Positions 36,811-45,761 of a stretch of 64,000 nucleotides of DNA are shown piece after piece. Each line of letters begins with the position of its first letter. The stretch's first letter is position 1. The notes beneath the pieces are model-generated. The model was not told the DNA's origin and did no database searches. It worked only from the letters and a program-made list of their open reading frames with translations. The stretch spans positions 186,001-250,000 of the forward strand of contig NZ_PXYI01000006.1 of assembly GCF_003012735.1 (NCBI RefSeq), in the 5' to 3' direction. The stretch is from Allosphingosinicella deserti (GTDB lineage Bacteria > Pseudomonadota > Alphaproteobacteria > Sphingomonadales > Sphingomonadaceae). Position numbers and translations under genes: made by a program.

Positions 36811-37974
36811 ATGGAACAGACATTCTCGGCGGCAATGCTGCCGACGGACCTGGAGTCCGCTGTGCTGGCCGGGCGCCTGATGCTCGAGGACGGACCGACT
36901 CCGATCCTGATTCGTGGCGGCGAGGTGTTCGACGTTTCGCAAGCCGCGCCGACCGTGTCGGACCTGTTCGACCGCGCCGATCCGGCGGCAACCGAAGGCC
37001 GCCGCCTGTTTCCGCTCGAGGAACTGATCGACCGAGTCGCGGCATCCGAGCCGGGAGCCTATCTGCTCTCGCCGATCGACCTGCAGGTGGTGAAGGCTGC
37101 GGGCGTCACCTTCGCCGTCTCCGCCGTCGAGCGCGTCATCGAGGAGCGGGCGCGCGGCGACTCGGATCGCGCAGCCGGCATCCGCGAAGGGCTGGAAGCC
37201 CGGATCGGCGGCGGCATCCGCTCCGTCGTCCCGGGCTCCGAAGATGCGATGCGTCTCAAGGCCGCCTTGATCGAGGACGGCATGTGGTCGCAATATCTCG
37301 AGGTGGCGATCGGCCCCGACGCCGAGATCTTCACCAAGTCGCCGGTGCTTTCGACCGTCGGCTGGGGCGGCGAGATCGGCGTGCGGTCCGATTCGACCTG
37401 GAACAATCCCGAGCCGGAGGTCGTGCTGGTCGCCGACAAGAACGGGCGTGCCGTCGGTGCGACGCTCGGTAACGACGTCAATCTGCGCGATTTCGAGGGA
37501 CGAAGCGCCCTGCTGCTCAGCAAGGCGAAGGACAATAATGCGTCCTGCTCGATCGGACCGTTCGTCCGCCTGTTCGATGCTTCGTTCACGATGGACGACG
37601 TCCGCAATGCCGTGGTCGAACTGGTCGTCGAGGGCCGGGACAATTTTCGCCTCGAAGGCGTCAGCACGATGCGCGAGATCAGCCGCGATCCCGAAGAATT
37701 GATCCGACAGGCGCAGAGCGAGCATCATTATCCGGATGGCTTCACCCTGTTCCTCGGAACCCTGTTTGCGCCCGTCCAGGACCGCGACGAGCCCGGCCGC
37801 GGCTTTACCCACAAAATGGGCGATCTCGTCCGCATCTCGACACCGAAGCTCGGCGCCTTGCTCAACCGGGTGACGACATCGAAGGCGGCGCCGCCCTGGA
37901 CGTTCGGAGTGCGCGCGCTGATGCGCAATCTCGCGTCGCGCGGCCTCACCGGCGGCGGCCAATCGGCCGCCTGA
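36811..37974 (+). CDS. xylX: 2-keto-3-deoxy-D-xylonate dehydratase (FAH family)
   Basis: 387-residue fumarylacetoacetate-hydrolase-fold enzyme resembling Caulobacter XylX. It should dehydrate 2-keto-3-deoxy-xylonate to alpha-ketoglutarate semialdehyde in the Weimberg pathway. Shared landmarks: LLSPIDLQVVKAAGVTFAVS, ERVIEERARGD, WSQYLEVAIGPDAEIFTKS and WNNPEPEVVLVAD, with the metal-binding Glu/Asp in the last two. The ATG at 36811 follows GGGAGAGG; an earlier ATG at 36796 has no ribosome site. First gene of a run with xylB, xylC and an esterase, and downstream of the xyl operator. Confidence 0.85.
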   Translation: MEQTFSAAMLPTDLESAVLAGRLMLEDGPTPILIRGGEVFDVSQAAPTVSDLFDRADPAATEGRRLFPLEELIDRVAASEPGAYLLSPIDLQVVKAAGVTFAVSAVERVIEERARGDSDRAAGIREGLEARIGGGIRSVVPGSEDAMRLKAALIEDGMWSQYLEVAIGPDAEIFTKSPVLSTVGWGGEIGVRSDSTWNNPEPEVVLVADKNGRAVGATLGNDVNLRDFEGRSALLLSKAKDNNASCSIGPFVRLFDASFTMDDVRNAVVELVVEGRDNFRLEGVSTMREISRDPEELIRQAQSEHHYPDGFTLFLGTLFAPVQDRDEPGRGFTHKMGDLVRISTPKLGALLNRVTTSKAAPPWTFGVRALMRNLASRGLTGGGQSAA

Positions 37975-38012
37975 CTTTACGAAACGACAGAACAGACGAT
38001 CGGGGAGGAGCA

Positions 38013-38771
38013 GTGACCCAAGGTAGCGATATGCGCGCAAATTACCCCAGCTTGAGGGGCAAGCGCGTTCTTATCACCGGCGGCGGATCCGGCATCGGCG
38101 CCGGCATCGTCGAGGGCTTTGCGCGGCAGGGGGCGGACGTCACCTTCTTCGACATCGCCGAGGAGGACAGCCGCGCGATCGCCGCGCAATTCGGCGCCCG
38201 TTTCGAGCGGGTGGACATCACCGACATCACGTCAGTGCAGTCGACTATCGCCCGATTGATCGCGGAGGGCGGCAGCTTCGACGTGCTCGTCAACAACGCC
38301 GCGAACGACGATCGCCACACGGTCGACGAGGTCACCGAGGAATATTGGGACAATCGCTTCAACGTCAATCTGAAGCATCTCTTCTTCGCGGCCCAATCGG
38401 TCATCCCGGGCATGCGCGAGAAGAAAGGCGGAGCGATCGTCAATCTCGGATCGATTTCCTGGCATCTCGGGCTGCCCGAACTGACCCTGTACCAGACGGC
38501 GAAGGCGGCCATCGAAGGGCTGACCCGATCGCTCGCGCGCGAGCTCGGCGAAGACGGCATCCGAGTCACCTGCGTCGTACCGGGCAACGTGCGGACTCCG
38601 CGCCAGCTCAAATGGTATACGCCGGAGGGTGAGCAGGAGATCGTCGATGCGCAATGTCTTAAAGGCCGCCTAGTGCCGGAAGACGTGGCGGCCCTGGTGA
38701 TGTTCCTCGCCTCCGATGATGCGCGGCTGATTACCGGCCACGAATATTTCGTCGACGCCGGGTGGCGCTGA
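38013..38771 (+). CDS. xylB: D-xylose 1-dehydrogenase (SDR)
   Basis: 252-residue short-chain dehydrogenase, closely like Caulobacter XylB. Oxidises D-xylose to xylonolactone with NAD. The cofactor loop is TGGGSGIGAG; NNAANDDRH, GSISWHLGL and the catalytic YQTAK triad follow. The C-terminal VVPGNVRTPRQLKWYTPEGE and GHEYFVDAGWR are highly characteristic of XylB. GTG start after GGGGAGGAGC. The lactonase gene starts 1 base after its stop, so the two are co-translated. Confidence 0.9.
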   Translation: MTQGSDMRANYPSLRGKRVLITGGGSGIGAGIVEGFARQGADVTFFDIAEEDSRAIAAQFGARFERVDITDITSVQSTIARLIAEGGSFDVLVNNAANDDRHTVDEVTEEYWDNRFNVNLKHLFFAAQSVIPGMREKKGGAIVNLGSISWHLGLPELTLYQTAKAAIEGLTRSLARELGEDGIRVTCVVPGNVRTPRQLKWYTPEGEQEIVDAQCLKGRLVPEDVAALVMFLASDDARLITGHEYFVDAGWR

Positions 38772-38772
38772 G

Positions 38773-39657
38773 ATGAGCGGGCTCGAGGAGCTGCGGCCGG
38801 AAGCGGTCTGGAGCGCCGGCGCGGAGCTCGGCGAGGGCCCGGTGTGGGTCGAGCGCGATCGGGCCCTGTGGTTCGTCGACATCAAGCGGCAGAAGATCCA
38901 CCGCTTCGATCCGGCGTCCGGCGACAAGACGAGCTGGGACGCGCCGGAGCAGATCGGCTTCCTGCTGCCGGCCCAAACCGGCGGTTTCGTCGCCGGCATG
39001 CAGAGCGGCCTCCACCGGTTCGATGAAGCGACCGGTGCTTTCTCGAAGATCGTTGACGTCGAGGCGCATCTGCCGGGCAACCGGATCAACGACGGCACCG
39101 TCGATCCTTCGGGCCGGCTGTGGTTCGGAACCATGGACAATCACGAAGAATCGCCGACGGGCTGCTTCTATCGCTTCGAGGGCGGGCAGCATGTCCAGGC
39201 CGAACTGCCGAAGATCACCATCACCAATGGGCCCGTTCACTCGCCCGATGGGCGGACGCTCTACCATGTCGACACCCTCGCCCAGACCATCCAGGCTTGC
39301 GATGTCGCCGAGGATGGGACGCTCGGCCCGTCGCGGCCGTTCGTGCGCATTCCCGAAGGCGAAGGCTTTCCGGACGGGCCGACCGTGGATTCCGAAGGCT
39401 GCGTCTGGGTCGGTCTCTATTTCGGCTGGGAGGCGCGGCGTTATTCGCCCGCCGGCGAGCTGATCGGCCGCGTCCGCTTTCCGACGTCCAATATCACCAA
39501 GGTCGCGTTCGGCGGACCGGACCTCAAGACCCTGTTCGCCACTTCGGCGCAGCAGGGCCTCAAGCCCGAGGCGCTTGCCGAGCAGCCGGAGGCGGGCAGC
39601 CTGTTCGCCGTTCGGCTCGACATCGCCGGACTTCCCGGATCGCTCATCGCCCTCTGA
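38773..39657 (+). CDS. xylC: Xylonolactonase (SMP-30 family)
   Basis: 294-residue six-bladed propeller lactonase of the SMP-30/gluconolactonase family. Metal-binding Glu of ELGEGPVWVE, Asn of GNRINDGTVDPSGRLWFG and Asp of ITNGPVHSPDGRTLYHVD are present, as is the late EGFPDGPTVDSEGCVW. Hydrolyses xylonolactone from XylB to xylonate. Cytoplasmic, no signal peptide. Tightly coupled after xylB. Confidence 0.87.
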   Translation: MSGLEELRPEAVWSAGAELGEGPVWVERDRALWFVDIKRQKIHRFDPASGDKTSWDAPEQIGFLLPAQTGGFVAGMQSGLHRFDEATGAFSKIVDVEAHLPGNRINDGTVDPSGRLWFGTMDNHEESPTGCFYRFEGGQHVQAELPKITITNGPVHSPDGRTLYHVDTLAQTIQACDVAEDGTLGPSRPFVRIPEGEGFPDGPTVDSEGCVWVGLYFGWEARRYSPAGELIGRVRFPTSNITKVAFGGPDLKTLFATSAQQGLKPEALAEQPEAGSLFAVRLDIAGLPGSLIAL

Positions 39658-39671
39658 CCCGGCCGGAGGCC

Positions 39672-41594
39672 ATGATGATCAGACGCCTTGCTTCGCTCCT
39701 TCTTGCCGGCGCGGCGATGCCGGCTGCGGTGCTTGCCGCGCCGGTGCTGGACCCGGTCTTCTCGGATCACGCCGTGCTCCAGCGGGACAAGCCGATCCTC
39801 CTCTGGGGGCGTGCGGATCCGGGAGAGAAGGTCACCGTCACGATCGGCAGTGCGCGTGGCACGGCAACGGCCGACCGCAGCGGCGCCTGGCGCGCAGAGC
39901 TTCCGAAGATGGCCGCCGGCGGGCCGTACACGCTCAGCGCCGCCGGCAAGGGCACCACAGCGAGCGCATCCGACATCCTGATCGGCGACGTCTGGCTTTG
40001 CTCGGGCCAATCCAACATGGAATATCCGCTGGAGCGCACGCTCGCCTCGGGCACCGAGATCGCCAACGGCGAAGACCCGCAGCTCCGCCTGATGACGGTG
40101 TCGCGGCGCACCGCGCTGGCGCCGATGGCGCAATTCGGAAATCCGATCGGCTGGTCGGTCGCGACCAAACAGAGCCTGCCCGGATTCTCGGCCGCATGCT
40201 TCTTCATGGCCAAGGATCTGCGGGCATCGGAGAACGTGCCGATCGGCGCAATTCATTCGAGCTGGGGCGGCACCCAGATCGCGCCGTGGATCGATCTCGA
40301 GAGCGCGCAGCCGTTCGAAAAGTCAAATGCCGGCCTGCTGGCGCTGTTCCAGCGCGATCCGCTCGAAGCCAATCGCCGCTTCGGCGAGCGCTGGACGTCA
40401 TGGTGGACGGAGCGGGTCGGCAACGCGCCGTGGCGCGATTCCTCGCTGTTGTCGTGGAAGCCGATGCCGTCCGTGTCTTACTGGGAGAGCTGGGGCGACA
40501 CTGCGCTCCGCAATCATGACGGGCTCGTCTGGGCGCGCCGCAAGGTCGCGCTTACCGCCGAGGAAGCGAAGAAGGGCGCCGTCCTCTCGCTGGGCGTCGT
40601 CGACGATGCCGATCAGACCTTCGTCAACGGAGTCGCCATCGGCAACAGCTTCGGCTGGAACTTGAAGCGCCGCTACGAATTGCCGGCGCGCCTGCTCAAG
40701 GCGGGCGAGAACGAAATCCTGATCGCAATCTCGGACAGCTGGGGCTTCGGCGGCTTTCAGGGACCGGCCGAGTTGCTCAGCCTCGCCATTCAGGGGGGCG
40801 AGACCAAAGCACTCGGAAGCGACTGGGACTATGCGCTGTCTCCTGCAGGCGTCGTCGATCCGCCGCGGCCGCCCTGGGACAGCAATGCCGGGGCCTCGCT
40901 CATCTACAATGCGATGATCGCCCCGCTCGGGCCGCTCGGCCTCAAGGGCGCGGCCTGGTACCAGGGCGAGAGCGACGTCGCCAACAACAAGCCTTACGCC
41001 GACAAGCTTGGCGCGCTGATGGCGAGCTGGCGCAAGCAGTTCCGCGACCCGCAATTGCCGTTCCTGGTCGTCAGCCTCGCCAATTACGGGCCGCCGCAGC
41101 CCACGCCGCGTGCGAGCGGCTGGGCCGAGCTGCGCGAGCAGCAGCGCGTCGGAGTCGAGCGCGACCGCCACGCGGCTCTCGTGGTCGCGATGGACCTTGG
41201 CGAGCGGCAGGACATTCACCCCGCCAACAAGCAGGAAGTCGGCCGCCGGCTTGCGCGCGCAGCCCGGAACGTCGCGTACGGCAAGCCGGAACCCGTCGGT
41301 CCCGCCGCCGCTGCGGCGGAGCGAGGCGCCAACGGCATCCTCGTCGTATTCACCGGGGTCACCGGCAGGCTGGTCCCGTGGAGCGGTACGCGTGCCCTCG
41401 CCTTCGAACTGTGCGGCGACACCCAGGAGAGCTGCCGTTTCGCCGAGGCTGTGCCGGAGGGCGCGAACGTGCGGATCACGGACGACGGCAAGCCTGCCAC
41501 CCGTGTCCGCTACGGCTGGGCCGACACGCCGATCACCAACCTTTACGACGAGGCGAGCCTCCCGCCGGGTCCGTTCGAGCTGCCGATCCGCTGA
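39672..41594 (+). CDS. Sialate O-acetylesterase-like esterase (exported)
   Basis: 640-residue secreted SGNH-type esterase. Signal peptide RRLASLLLAGAAMPAAVLAA, an N-terminal beta domain, then the catalytic loop CSGQSNMEYPL with nucleophile Ser114, GGTQIAPWI, GAAWYQGESDVA and HPANKQEVG with the catalytic His. It should remove acetyl groups from a sugar. In this setting after xylB-xylC, acetylated xylo-oligosaccharides are a more likely target than sialic acid, but this is inference. ATG 39675 has better spacing from GGAGG than 39672. Probably the last gene of the xyl operon. Confidence 0.85.
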   Translation: MMIRRLASLLLAGAAMPAAVLAAPVLDPVFSDHAVLQRDKPILLWGRADPGEKVTVTIGSARGTATADRSGAWRAELPKMAAGGPYTLSAAGKGTTASASDILIGDVWLCSGQSNMEYPLERTLASGTEIANGEDPQLRLMTVSRRTALAPMAQFGNPIGWSVATKQSLPGFSAACFFMAKDLRASENVPIGAIHSSWGGTQIAPWIDLESAQPFEKSNAGLLALFQRDPLEANRRFGERWTSWWTERVGNAPWRDSSLLSWKPMPSVSYWESWGDTALRNHDGLVWARRKVALTAEEAKKGAVLSLGVVDDADQTFVNGVAIGNSFGWNLKRRYELPARLLKAGENEILIAISDSWGFGGFQGPAELLSLAIQGGETKALGSDWDYALSPAGVVDPPRPPWDSNAGASLIYNAMIAPLGPLGLKGAAWYQGESDVANNKPYADKLGALMASWRKQFRDPQLPFLVVSLANYGPPQPTPRASGWAELREQQRVGVERDRHAALVVAMDLGERQDIHPANKQEVGRRLARAARNVAYGKPEPVGPAAAAAERGANGILVVFTGVTGRLVPWSGTRALAFELCGDTQESCRFAEAVPEGANVRITDDGKPATRVRYGWADTPITNLYDEASLPPGPFELPIR

Positions 41595-41748
41595 CGCCGG
41601 GCGCCGCGTTCGATCGTTCCCCGGATCGCTGGCGCCGCGCCGGTCCTGCGCTCGCCTCCGAGTGAGGCGACGACCGCGGGCTTCCTCGCCCGCCTCTTCG
41701 GCTTTTCCGCCATTGCCGTCGCCCGCCATGCGCGCCTACACCGCGCGC

Positions 41749-42063
41749 ATGGCGGATTGCATCTACACGAGTGACGGGCAGCCGCAGGGCTTCAGGTTGA
41801 GCGGTCACATCTACGCTCTCGACGGCAAACCGATCGGGCGGGTGTTCGCGGAAAAGGCTTACCGGCTCGACGGCACCTATGTCGGGGCGGTCGTCAACAA
41901 CATGGTGGTGGATAAACCGAACGTCTCGCGGCGGAGCATGCCGGCAGCGCCGCCACCCGCACCCGCCGTCCCGCCGCACGGCCTGGCCTCGCGCCGACCG
42001 GTTTGCGAAAGCTTTCCCGACTGCTTCGATCTGTTGCTGGACAAGGCTCCCGACCCCGCCTGA
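41749..42063 (+). CDS. 4-fold beta-flower domain protein
   Basis: 104-residue protein whose first 60 residues match the 4-fold beta-flower domain: four short repeats of a beta strand with an aromatic-Gly-x-Asp turn (IYTSDGQPQGFRLSG, IYALDGKPIGRVFAEK, AYRLDGTYVGAVVNN). A Pro/Ala-rich tail follows. Function unknown. An ATG at 41728 is in frame, with no good ribosome site for either; start uncertain. Confidence 0.6.
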   Translation: MADCIYTSDGQPQGFRLSGHIYALDGKPIGRVFAEKAYRLDGTYVGAVVNNMVVDKPNVSRRSMPAAPPPAPAVPPHGLASRRPVCESFPDCFDLLLDKAPDPA

Positions 42064-42082
42064 GCCTGTCGCCCCGTGCGGG

Positions 42083-42313
42083 TCAGTGCGCGTTGCGCTC
42101 GAACTGCTCTTGTCGCGCCATGCTTTCGTCGGCCTGATCGCGGCCACGTGCTTCGGCTGCGGCCTTCCCGTGCTCCTGCTTGACCGATTCGTTGCGATCC
42201 TGCTCGGCGACGAAGCGCTCCATTGCACCGGGCTTGGGCTGAGGCGGCGTGTCGTCGGAACATGCGCCCAGCAGCGCCAGGGCGAGCAGAAGAGTCGATC
42301 CCGTCAGGCGCAT
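42083..42313 (-). CDS. Small lipoprotein, Gln/Glu/Arg-rich
   Basis: 76-residue predicted lipoprotein: short signal MRLTGSTLLLALALLGAC with lipobox LGAC, then a charged helical body (MERFVAEQDRNESVKQEHGKA). Second gene of a two-gene minus-strand unit; its start overlaps the upstream gene by 10 bases. No function can be assigned. Confidence 0.6.
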   Translation of the reverse strand: MRLTGSTLLLALALLGACSDDTPPQPKPGAMERFVAEQDRNESVKQEHGKAAAEARGRDQADESMARQEQFERNAH

Positions 42314-42570
42314 TCAAGCACCCCCATCGTTCGCGCGCTGCCGGTCTCCAGGCGCGCGAGCAACTCGGCGCGTGAGGTCCACGCCGCCGCGCTGCTGGAA
42401 TATTTGTCGCGTCCGTGCGCAGTGTTCATTCCCGTCGCCCGGGCACGATCGGCCTCGGCCAGGGTGAAGCATCCTGCCGACGTGTCCTGCGGCGGTTTGT
42501 TGCGGTGGGGAATGGCCCGAGCCATCCCCGAGGCGGTCGGTGCTGCTGCCGTCTGAAGACGTGATGACAT
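42304..42570 (-). CDS. Hypothetical protein, 88 residues
   Basis: Unrecognised 88-residue protein starting MSSRLQTAAAPTASGMARAI. The ATG at 42570 has a perfect AGGAGG five bases ahead, which is the main evidence that it is a gene. Ala/Arg/Ser-rich with one cysteine pair (AGCF near residue 34 and ECA at the C-terminus). Overlaps the lipoprotein start by 10 bases, so translation of the two is probably coupled. Nothing further is seen in the 236 bases upstream. Confidence 0.5.
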   Translation of the reverse strand: MSSRLQTAAAPTASGMARAIPHRNKPPQDTSAGCFTLAEADRARATGMNTAHGRDKYSSSAAAWTSRAELLARLETGSARTMGVLECA

Positions 42571-42806
42571 GTGATCCTCCTGCTGGATGAGCGGGAGCAC
42601 GTCGTCTCTCAGCCGCCGGCGCTCGAATTTAGGCCGTCGATCGCTCTTATGTGGGGCTGCCGGCCGGAATTACCAGTCGAATGCCGATTGCGGGAACGTG
42701 CGGATACCGGATGCCAGGACGTTTGCTCGACCGGAAATGGGCCGGAACCCGCCTCGGCGCCGCTGCCCCATCCTATAACGCCTGAATATCAAACGAAATC
42801 TGGATC

Positions 42807-43520
42807 ATGATGCGCTTCGTTCACCTCCTCTCCGTCGCTTGCGCCGCCGCCGCCTTGATCCTCCCTGCATCGGCTTCTGCCGCCGGCATCGGCAGCGGGC
42901 TGTCGATCAGCGGCGACGCCGCTCTGGTATCCGACTATCGCTTTCGCGGGGTATCGCTGTCGGGCGAGGATCCGGCGCTGCAGGGCGGCCTCACCATCAG
43001 CCACGAGAGCGGCCTTTATGCCGGTGCGTGGGGCTCGTCGATCGAGGACAGCGATCTGATGGGCGAGGTCGAACTCGATCTGGTCGGCGGCTGGAGCGGC
43101 GATCTCGCGGCGGGCATGTCCGCGGACGTCTCGATCACTTATTATCATTATCCGAACGGCAAGGCCGCAGCGGGCAACAGCGATTATGCCGAGGCGATCG
43201 CCAAGCTTACACGAAGCTTCGCGAACGTGGAGGCTGGCGTCGGTGCCGCCTATTCCTGGGAGCAGGAAGCGATCGGCGGGGACAATCTGTACCTGTTCGG
43301 AGATGCTTCCACTACGATCCCCGGGACGCCGCTCACCGTCAACGCGCATATCGGCCGCTCGAGCGGCAGTCTCGACTTCGGAGATCCTTATCTCGATTGG
43401 GCGGCGGGCGTGGAAACCACCTTCGGTCCGGTCAGGGCCGGCGCGGCCTATGTCGATTCCGATCTGGCAGGCGAACTTGGCGGATCGGCGCTGGTCCTGT
43501 CCATCGGCCTGGGTTTCTGA
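42807..43520 (+). CDS. TorF-family putative porin
   Basis: 237-residue outer-membrane protein of the TorF (Gcw_chp) family. Signal peptide cleaves near ASASAAG. The mature start SISGDAALVSDYRFRGVSLSGEDPALQGGL is the hallmark of the family. Alternating strands, many ending in aromatic residues, and a final strand closing in Phe (LVLSIGLGF) support a beta-barrel. The role is probably solute or nutrient passage. Stands alone. Confidence 0.85.
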   Translation: MMRFVHLLSVACAAAALILPASASAAGIGSGLSISGDAALVSDYRFRGVSLSGEDPALQGGLTISHESGLYAGAWGSSIEDSDLMGEVELDLVGGWSGDLAAGMSADVSITYYHYPNGKAAAGNSDYAEAIAKLTRSFANVEAGVGAAYSWEQEAIGGDNLYLFGDASTTIPGTPLTVNAHIGRSSGSLDFGDPYLDWAAGVETTFGPVRAGAAYVDSDLAGELGGSALVLSIGLGF

Positions 43521-43547
43521 GCCGAAGGCGCGATCGTCCCAGCGGCG

Positions 43548-44468
43548 TCAGGCGTCGTCCGACAGGGTGCAGTGCGCGGCGACGAAGTCGACGAACGCCC
43601 GAACCCGGGCCGGCAGCGGACTCGCGCCGCCGAGATAGACGGCGTGGATATCCTCTCGATCGCCGGGATTGTAGCGCTCGAGCACCGGAACGAGCAAACC
43701 CGCTTCGATGTCGGGCCCGACGTGGAAGCGTGCGAGCCTCGCCAATCCGATACCGCCGAGCGCGAGCATGCGGGCGACGTCGCCGTCACTCGCGCGCGCG
43801 ATCGTCGGCGGCAGCCGCTCTTCGTTCGTGCCGTCGAGCTGGAGCGGCCAGCCGCCGATCGTCCGCGGAAACGTCCAGCCGATCCCCTTGTGACTGGCGA
43901 GGTCGGCCGGCCGATCCGGCATGCCGTGCCGCTCGAGATAGGCGGGTGAGGCGACTACGACCATGCGGCTGCTGCCGAGCTTGCGGATCATCAGGCTCGA
44001 ATCGCGGAGAGGACCGATGCGGATCGCGACGTCGGCACGCTCTTCGAGCAGGTCGATGACCGTGTCGGACAGGATGATGTCGAGCGTGATGTCCGGATGG
44101 CAGGCGCTGAAGTCCGGGATCAACGGCATCAGAAAGCGCATGCCGAACGGAATGTTGCTGTTGATCCGCAAATGGCCGCGCGGTGCCGCGCCGGCGGCGG
44201 CTTCGCGCTCGGCTTCGTCGATCTCGCCGAGGATTCGCGCCGCCCGTGCGTAGAAGGCCTGCCCTTCCGGAGTGAGGGTCAGACGGCGTGTCGTCCGGTT
44301 GAGCAGGCGCGCACCAAGCCGGGCCTCCAGTCGCGAGACCAGCTTGCTGACGCCGGAGGGCGTGAGGCCGCAGGCATGGGCTGCCGCCGTGAATCCGCCA
44401 AGATCGACGATACGGACGAACACCTCCATTTCGGCGGCGCGATTGATGTCCAGGCGGGCGATATTCAT
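43548..44468 (-). CDS. LysR family transcriptional regulator
   Basis: 306-residue LysR-type regulator. The winged helix-turn-helix covers residues about 12-70 (VRIVDLGGFTAAAHACGLTPSGVSKLVSRLEARLG). The substrate-binding-like effector half starts near RGHLRINSNIPFGMRFL. The CrgA-like branch is suggested by GRLRIN-type wording and by the neighbour. Divergent from the MFS gene across 92 bases, so it probably controls the MFS/aldo-keto reductase/DsbA block. Confidence 0.85.
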   Translation of the reverse strand: MNIARLDINRAAEMEVFVRIVDLGGFTAAAHACGLTPSGVSKLVSRLEARLGARLLNRTTRRLTLTPEGQAFYARAARILGEIDEAEREAAAGAAPRGHLRINSNIPFGMRFLMPLIPDFSACHPDITLDIILSDTVIDLLEERADVAIRIGPLRDSSLMIRKLGSSRMVVVASPAYLERHGMPDRPADLASHKGIGWTFPRTIGGWPLQLDGTNEERLPPTIARASDGDVARMLALGGIGLARLARFHVGPDIEAGLLVPVLERYNPGDREDIHAVYLGGASPLPARVRAFVDFVAAHCTLSDDA

Positions 44469-44560
44469 GATCCCGGGTCATGGAAGATGAGACGCGATGC
44501 AGCCTAATTCACCACGCCGGCTTGCGCCATATCGGCCGCCTTCGCTTGTGGAGACGATCG

Positions 44561-45732
44561 ATGCCGATTGCCGTACTCGCTCTTGCCGCCGGGGCGTTCG
44601 GCATCGGCACCACCGAATTCATCATCATGGGCCTGCTGCTGCAGGTCGCTGCCTCGATGCAGGTGTCGGTCGCATCCGCCGGCCTGCTGATCTCCGGCTA
44701 CGCTCTCGGCGTCTTCGTCGGGGCGCCGATGCTCACGCTCGCGACGCGGCGAATGAAGCGCAAGCGCGTGCTGCTTGGCCTGATGGCGATCTTTACGATC
44801 GGCAACGCGGCCTGCGCGCTCGCACCCAATTACGAGTTGCTGATGGCGGCCCGAATCCTCACCGCGCTTGCCCATGGCACCTTCTTCGGCGTCGGCTCGG
44901 TGGTCGCAGCCGGGCTGGTCGGGAATGAGAAGCGCGCGTCGGCGATCGCGACGATGTTCACCGGACTGACGATCGCAACCTTGCTCGGCGTCCCGTTCGG
45001 TGCCTGGATCGGGCTCATGCTCGGGTGGCGAGCGGCTTTCTGGGCAGTGGCCGCGATCGGCGTCGTCGCATTTGCGATCCTTGCCCGGTTCGTGCCGCGC
45101 GATGTCGGCGCGGATGCTGCTCCGGCAGCCCTGCGAAGCGAGCTTGCCGTGCTTGCCAGGCCGCAGGTCCAGCTGGCCCTGGCAATGACCGTGCTCGGCT
45201 TCGGCGGATGTTCACCGTCTTCACCTACATCCAGCCGATGCTGACGCAGATCAGCGGCTTCCCGATCGCCTCGGTGTCGCCGATCCTGCTCGTGTTCGGC
45301 GCAGGCCTCTCTGCGGGCAACCTCCTCGGCGGGCGCTTCGCCGATCGTAACCTGCGGAGCGCGCTGGTCGCTACGCTCGGGATGATGATCGTCGTGCTGC
45401 TGGTGATGGCGCCGGCGATGAAACTCCAGGCGACGGCAGTGATTGCGGTTGGGCTGCTTGGTCCGGCGTCGTTCGCAACGGTGGCGCCGCTGCAATTGCG
45501 GGTTCTTCAGGAAGCCGGGACCGCCGGGCAGACGCTCGCGTCCAGCCTCAACATCGCAGCGTTCAACCTCGGCAATGCGATCGGTGCCTGGCTCGGCGGC
45601 TGGGCGATCGAACGGGGGCCGGGGCTTGCCGCTTTGCCGCTGGTCGGCGCGGTGGTCACCGCCGGAGGTCTCGGCCTCGCCCTGACCAGCCTGCGCCGCG
45701 ACCGTCAGGCGGACACGCCGGCACGCGCCTGA
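44561..45732 (+). pseudogene. MFS efflux transporter broken by a one-base deletion
   Basis: Two frames together encode a 390-residue DHA1-type major-facilitator transporter. The N-terminal half, from ATG 44561 (after GTGGAGA), begins MPIAVLALAAGAFGIGTTEF, typical of AraJ-like drug/sugar exporters, and reaches LAMTVLGFGG. The second half resumes with MFTVFTYIQPMLTQ in the next frame. The switch lies at 45207-45208, where adding one base to the GGCGG run restores the reading. Genuine frameshift or sequencing error. Followed after 29 bases by an aldo-keto reductase gene. Confidence 0.78.
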
Positions 45733-45761
45733 CCTTTTCATTTCAGCACGGGAGACCCATT

